A stretch of 64,000 nt of DNA from Granulosicoccus sp036478595 (GTDB lineage Bacteria; Pseudomonadota; Gammaproteobacteria; Granulosicoccales; Granulosicoccaceae): contig JAZGEF010000053.1 of assembly GCA_036478595.1 (NCBI GenBank), positions 124,001 to 188,000 of the forward strand. Direction: 5' to 3'. The position numbers and the translations under genes were made by a program. Numbering within the stretch: position 1 is the first letter of the stretch; each line of letters starts with the position of its first letter. Below are positions 61,434 to 64,000 of the stretch, piece by piece. The notes below the pieces were generated by a model. The model did no database searches. It had not been told where the DNA came from and saw only the letters and a list, made by a program, of their open reading frames with translations.

Positions 61434-62594
61434 ATGGATCTCTTGGCACCCACAAGCAAACTAGTCAGCTCCATTTTACCTTCGCTCTTACTGCTTAGCT
61501 GTTCAGGCTCAGGTGGCGGGGCAGGTTCCGATAACAACACCCCCAATAACATAACTCCCGATCAATTCGCCCAATCGCTAATTCGTCAAACAGCGACAGA
61601 GTCCACTGCGGTAACTCAGTTTTGGTTATGCGCTAATGCTGACAACCAATTCTCGTTTCTTGCAGTCGGTAATTTTGGTAATGTACCAGTGGCTTATTCG
61701 TGGAATGCAACGGACACACTTGAAACGGCCAATATTCAATATCAGTGGAAGGTCATCGGCAAAAATTCATTAGAGCTAACTAGAGAAAACGGTCAGCTAC
61801 ACGAAAAGCTCACCTATATCAATTTCAGTACTGCCCGGTCGTTCAGTACAACATCGTCAATAAGAGGTTACTTTAGCTGTAGCTACCACACTGAGGCAGA
61901 ACTCGACTCTTTGTTCAAAAGCGAGGTTACAGTAGGAGAAACATTAAAAGATGAGCCTCTATTGCCCGTGCTTGTGCCTGATGGTTTTGTTCAACATATG
62001 GCTTATCTCGAAGTAGATTATCAAACTGCTCTCACTGGCCTTCCTGTATCGAGATTACGTCAGGTAGCGCTTTACGATAATGGGTTGATTCCAACGGATG
62101 ACGGTTTCGATACTGGCGTGGATCCATTTGATGCTTGGTATCGATATGAGTTTGATGGTGTAAAGCTTAAACTAGGTGGTCCTGTAGATGGTGGCTTAAA
62201 CGAATTCACCGCATTGCCGCTAAAGCCTGCGTTGATTGACGAGAAACTTGATAGTTGCCATTTATTCGTGCCGCGCAGGCCTGGTCTCCCGGGCATCGTT
62301 CCCGGGACAATATTTAACGAATCTGATGCCAGACTTTGTTTCTTTCCTAACGGTCGTTTCACCTTTCAAAGCGGTTCAGATGAAAATGAAATTTTAAATA
62401 AGCTTTATATCCCCCATCCTACCAATAGTGGTCGCTACCGTTTAGACGGTTACGCGATAAGGTTTCAATTTGATAGTGGTTATCAACGAACGGAAAGTTT
62501 TGGCTGGAGAGACAGATCGACATCCGAAGCTCTAATCGTGGATTCAAAATTTGAAACCTTGACGGGGCCAGCGTCGCTAACGCAAGACAACTAG
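61434..62594 (+). CDS. Unknown lipoprotein of the T3SS island
   Basis: About 386 residues. A lipoprotein leader ends LLLLSC (Cys23) followed by GSGGGAGSDN. The rest looks like an extracytoplasmic beta-rich protein with two or three repeats of the sort FxxxGxxFxFQSG; a few Cys could pair. No family is recognised. The ATG at 61434 fits the leader (AGAGAAAAG upstream); a GTG at 61395 is in frame. No TAGGG dyad was seen between 61364 and 61434. Confidence 0.65.
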   Translation: MDLLAPTSKLVSSILPSLLLLSCSGSGGGAGSDNNTPNNITPDQFAQSLIRQTATESTAVTQFWLCANADNQFSFLAVGNFGNVPVAYSWNATDTLETANIQYQWKVIGKNSLELTRENGQLHEKLTYINFSTARSFSTTSSIRGYFSCSYHTEAELDSLFKSEVTVGETLKDEPLLPVLVPDGFVQHMAYLEVDYQTALTGLPVSRLRQVALYDNGLIPTDDGFDTGVDPFDAWYRYEFDGVKLKLGGPVDGGLNEFTALPLKPALIDEKLDSCHLFVPRRPGLPGIVPGTIFNESDARLCFFPNGRFTFQSGSDENEILNKLYIPHPTNSGRYRLDGYAIRFQFDSGYQRTESFGWRDRSTSEALIVDSKFETLTGPASLTQDN

Positions 62595-62825
62595 CGTAAC
62601 TAATGCAGGCGACCGTAGCATAGCTACTGGACGTGCTGTGTCCGTCACTGCCTGCACTTACAGGCCCCGCTTAAGCTCGCTACCGCGCTCAACCGCGACC
62701 ACATAATCGACAGCCTTTTCTGTTACAGGTATTTTGGCGCGAAAGGGCTCGATCTTGTGTTTTGATTAGTATTCCGCATCGGCTCGTAAAGCAGATGCCA
62801 TTAGTTTCTTCGGATGGAGACTGAA

Positions 62826-62839
62826 TAGGGTAAACCCTA
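62826..62839. promoter_or_regulatory. TAGGG dyad box, first of an adjacent pair
   Basis: TAGGG-TAAA-CCCTA, perfect five-base arms, directly followed by a second dyad. Confidence 0.6.
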
Positions 62840-62840
62840 G

Positions 62841-62857
62841 CTAGGGCATCACCCTAT
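62841..62857. promoter_or_regulatory. TAGGG dyad box, second of an adjacent pair
   Basis: CTAGGG-CATCA-CCCTAT with a five-base spacer, centred about 16 bases after the first. It ends 63 bases before the ATG at 62921, the same distance as at the 38.8 kb pair. Confidence 0.6.
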
Positions 62858-62920
62858 ATCACATCACCAATAGCCACGTTATCCTTTAAGCAAGTATTAA
62901 ATTTTAAAAAGGAGATACTC

Positions 62921-63679
62921 ATGACAGACGGAGTAGGTGGATCTGGTGCTGCTGGGGCTAGCGGAGGAGCTGGTGAGGCTGGTGGTGATAACGGTGCAGC
63001 AGGTGCCGGCGGCCTGGGTGGCGATTTAGGTGGCGAAACTACTGGCGAATCGCTTGGTGGGGGACAGAATAGTGCCGAAGCCGCATCGGGTGCTGGCGCT
63101 CAGGGCGCTGCTGCAGATGCAGCGGCCGCTGGTGCTGATACTGCCGCTGCTGCTGACAGTGAAGACTCTGGAACAAGTGCCAGCGCTGATGCTGCAGCGA
63201 GTGCCGACGCAGCAGCTGCCGCTGCTGCATCCCTATCGGCAGTAGCTGCTCCAGCGCCAGCCGTCGCAGAGAATCCCGCGGTTAGTGCACTTGGCGTTGT
63301 GTCAGCTGCGCTTGACGCATTCGCATCTGTTGTGGATGCAATCACCGATGCAATCGACTCATTGGGCGTATTGGGTCTAGCGGCGCCAGGCCTTGTGGCA
63401 GGGATTAAGTCGCTTCAAGCTGCAGTCAACGTAGCCCAAGTAGCCGTGAAGGCCATCCAGGACGGAGACCTTGCAAACATAGGCGAAGAACTTGCGAATA
63501 TCGGTGAGGAATTGATGGGCAAAGTTACCGCTGCGGAGCAGGCCATAGCGGCTGCTGTAAACGGTGATGTATCTAGTCTCTCGGATGCATTTGGCAGTTA
63601 CGGCCAAGCCGTAGAAGATGCAGCGGAGGCATTTGCCGACGTAGCGGAAGCGCTGGACAACGCGTTCGAGAAAAATTAA
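62921..63679 (+). CDS. Ala/Gly-rich low-complexity protein, candidate T3SS substrate
   Basis: 252 residues, no Cys, no signal peptide, very rich in Ala, Gly, Ser, Asp and Glu. The first 125 residues are low complexity. Residues about 125-190 are hydrophobic (SALGVVSAALDAFASVVDAI and LGVLGLAAPGLVAGIKS). A near-repeat NIGEELANIGEEL follows, then an amphipathic acidic end. Heat-stable, Cys-free, Gly-rich proteins of this sort include harpins and some translocators, but no homology is claimed. AAAGGAGAT precedes the ATG. Confidence 0.6.
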   Translation: MTDGVGGSGAAGASGGAGEAGGDNGAAGAGGLGGDLGGETTGESLGGGQNSAEAASGAGAQGAAADAAAAGADTAAAADSEDSGTSASADAAASADAAAAAAASLSAVAAPAPAVAENPAVSALGVVSAALDAFASVVDAITDAIDSLGVLGLAAPGLVAGIKSLQAAVNVAQVAVKAIQDGDLANIGEELANIGEELMGKVTAAEQAIAAAVNGDVSSLSDAFGSYGQAVEDAAEAFADVAEALDNAFEKN

Positions 63680-64000
63680 GTCGAGCGGTACGGCACATAG
63701 TGTTCTGTTCTGAATGCAGTCGGCGGTTGAGATTTTTTGGGACCACCTAGTGTCCTCAAATTGTAAAAGCTGAAACGCCACCCGTTCTGGAAACCGTTCC
63801 AGTAACGGGTTTGCACAGCGAGGTCCCGTCAATTAACTTTCCAGTCAGATTGCTATTAATTTCCCGCGAATCAGAGTATGTGCCGTAACAACTACCAACG
63901 ATTGTTTCAACAAAAACCTCGGGTGCTTTCATCCACGATAGTGACTTCGTTGGTAAAAATGGTAAGGTGCGCCTAATCGGCATCATAATTCCGTCCGCCT
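63680..64000. other. Gene-free right edge of the window
   Basis: No supported gene. A hairpin with a one-base bulge (arms 63781-63792 and 63797-63809) could serve as terminator for the Ala/Gly-rich gene, about 100 bases beyond its stop. A 76-codon minus-strand frame at 63756-63986 is not convincing. Confidence 0.5.

Larger units (their letters stand above)
62595..62920. other. 326-base gene-free stretch with twin dyads
   Basis: The first part holds TGCAGGC (62604-62610) and its complement GCCTGCA (62650-62656) around a small GTAGC/GCTAC hairpin, possibly a terminator-like structure. The last 100 bases hold two adjacent TAGGG dyads and the ribosome site of the next gene. Confidence 0.6.

Noticed and set aside
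63756..63986. 76-codon minus-strand frame at the right edge
   Set aside because: It runs through a hairpin, has no clear ribosome site and no recognisable motif.
1..64000. CRISPR arrays, tRNA or rRNA genes, insertion sequences, phage genes
   Set aside because: No regularly spaced repeats, no cloverleaf or rRNA-like stretches and no transposase or integrase motifs were seen on either strand.

Overview
The window is about 64 kb of chromosome from a gammaproteobacterium. The evidence is its conserved gene blocks: rsxA-B / rsxC-D-G-E, metG divergent from mrp-dcd, murJ-ribF-ileS-lspA-ispH divergent from rpsT, rplU-rpmA-obgE-proB divergent from ispB, and hemW-rdgB-rph divergent from yicC. A more exact lineage cannot be named from the sequence. 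No tRNA, rRNA, CRISPR array, transposase or integrase was recognised.

Layout. 1-8.2 kb (mostly minus strand) holds an rsx/rnf electron-transport locus cut in two by an HpaI-type aldolase gene on the opposite strand, plus metG. 8.3-12.4 kb carries mrp, dcd, rppH, hemJ, a TlpA-like lipoprotein and a small outer-membrane barrel. 12.4-15.8 kb has a large Ig-repeat lipoprotein and an HDOD signalling protein. 15.8-36.5 kb is a dense housekeeping stretch (isoprenoid, lipoprotein, translation, FAD, peptidoglycan, proline, GTPase, ribosomal, exonuclease, heme and nucleotide-sanitation genes) with one odd secreted metalloprotease at 27.9-29.5 kb.

From 36.5 kb to at least 63.7 kb, immediately downstream of yicC, lies a non-flagellar type III secretion (T3SS) island. 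The apparatus operon is sctV-C-D-(needle-like F)-I-J-K-L-N-O-P-(histidine kinase)-(FixJ-type regulator)-Q-R-S-T, with start/stop overlaps or very short gaps from sctJ onward. sctU and a FliO-like gene lie just upstream on the other strand. Flanking the operon are accessory genes that look like cargo: (i) a divergent pair of two-gene units at 36.5-40.9 kb, one encoding a Ser-rich protein with a probable PD-(D/E)XK nuclease core and a glycine-zipper tail followed by a candidate immunity gene, the other a 464-residue unknown followed by a small membrane protein sharing a domain with it; (ii) unknown proteins, an OmpA-like lipoprotein, a second needle-like protein, another lipoprotein and an Ala/Gly-rich protein at 58.3-63.7 kb.

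The most interesting observation is a recurring dyad, roughly TAGGG-N4/5-CCCTA, in the promoter regions of exactly these cargo-like genes (38751, 38805, 59279, 60543, 62826, 62841) and not seen in the 546-base gap in front of the apparatus operon. At the divergent pair the two boxes lie equally far from the two start codons. I infer a dedicated operator, with the FixJ-like regulator inside the operon as the obvious candidate to bind it, and a possible T3SS-coupled toxin/immunity system. This rests on pattern reading only. Translocators, tip protein, gatekeeper, chaperones and pilotin were not recognised, and may lie outside the window or among the unknown genes.
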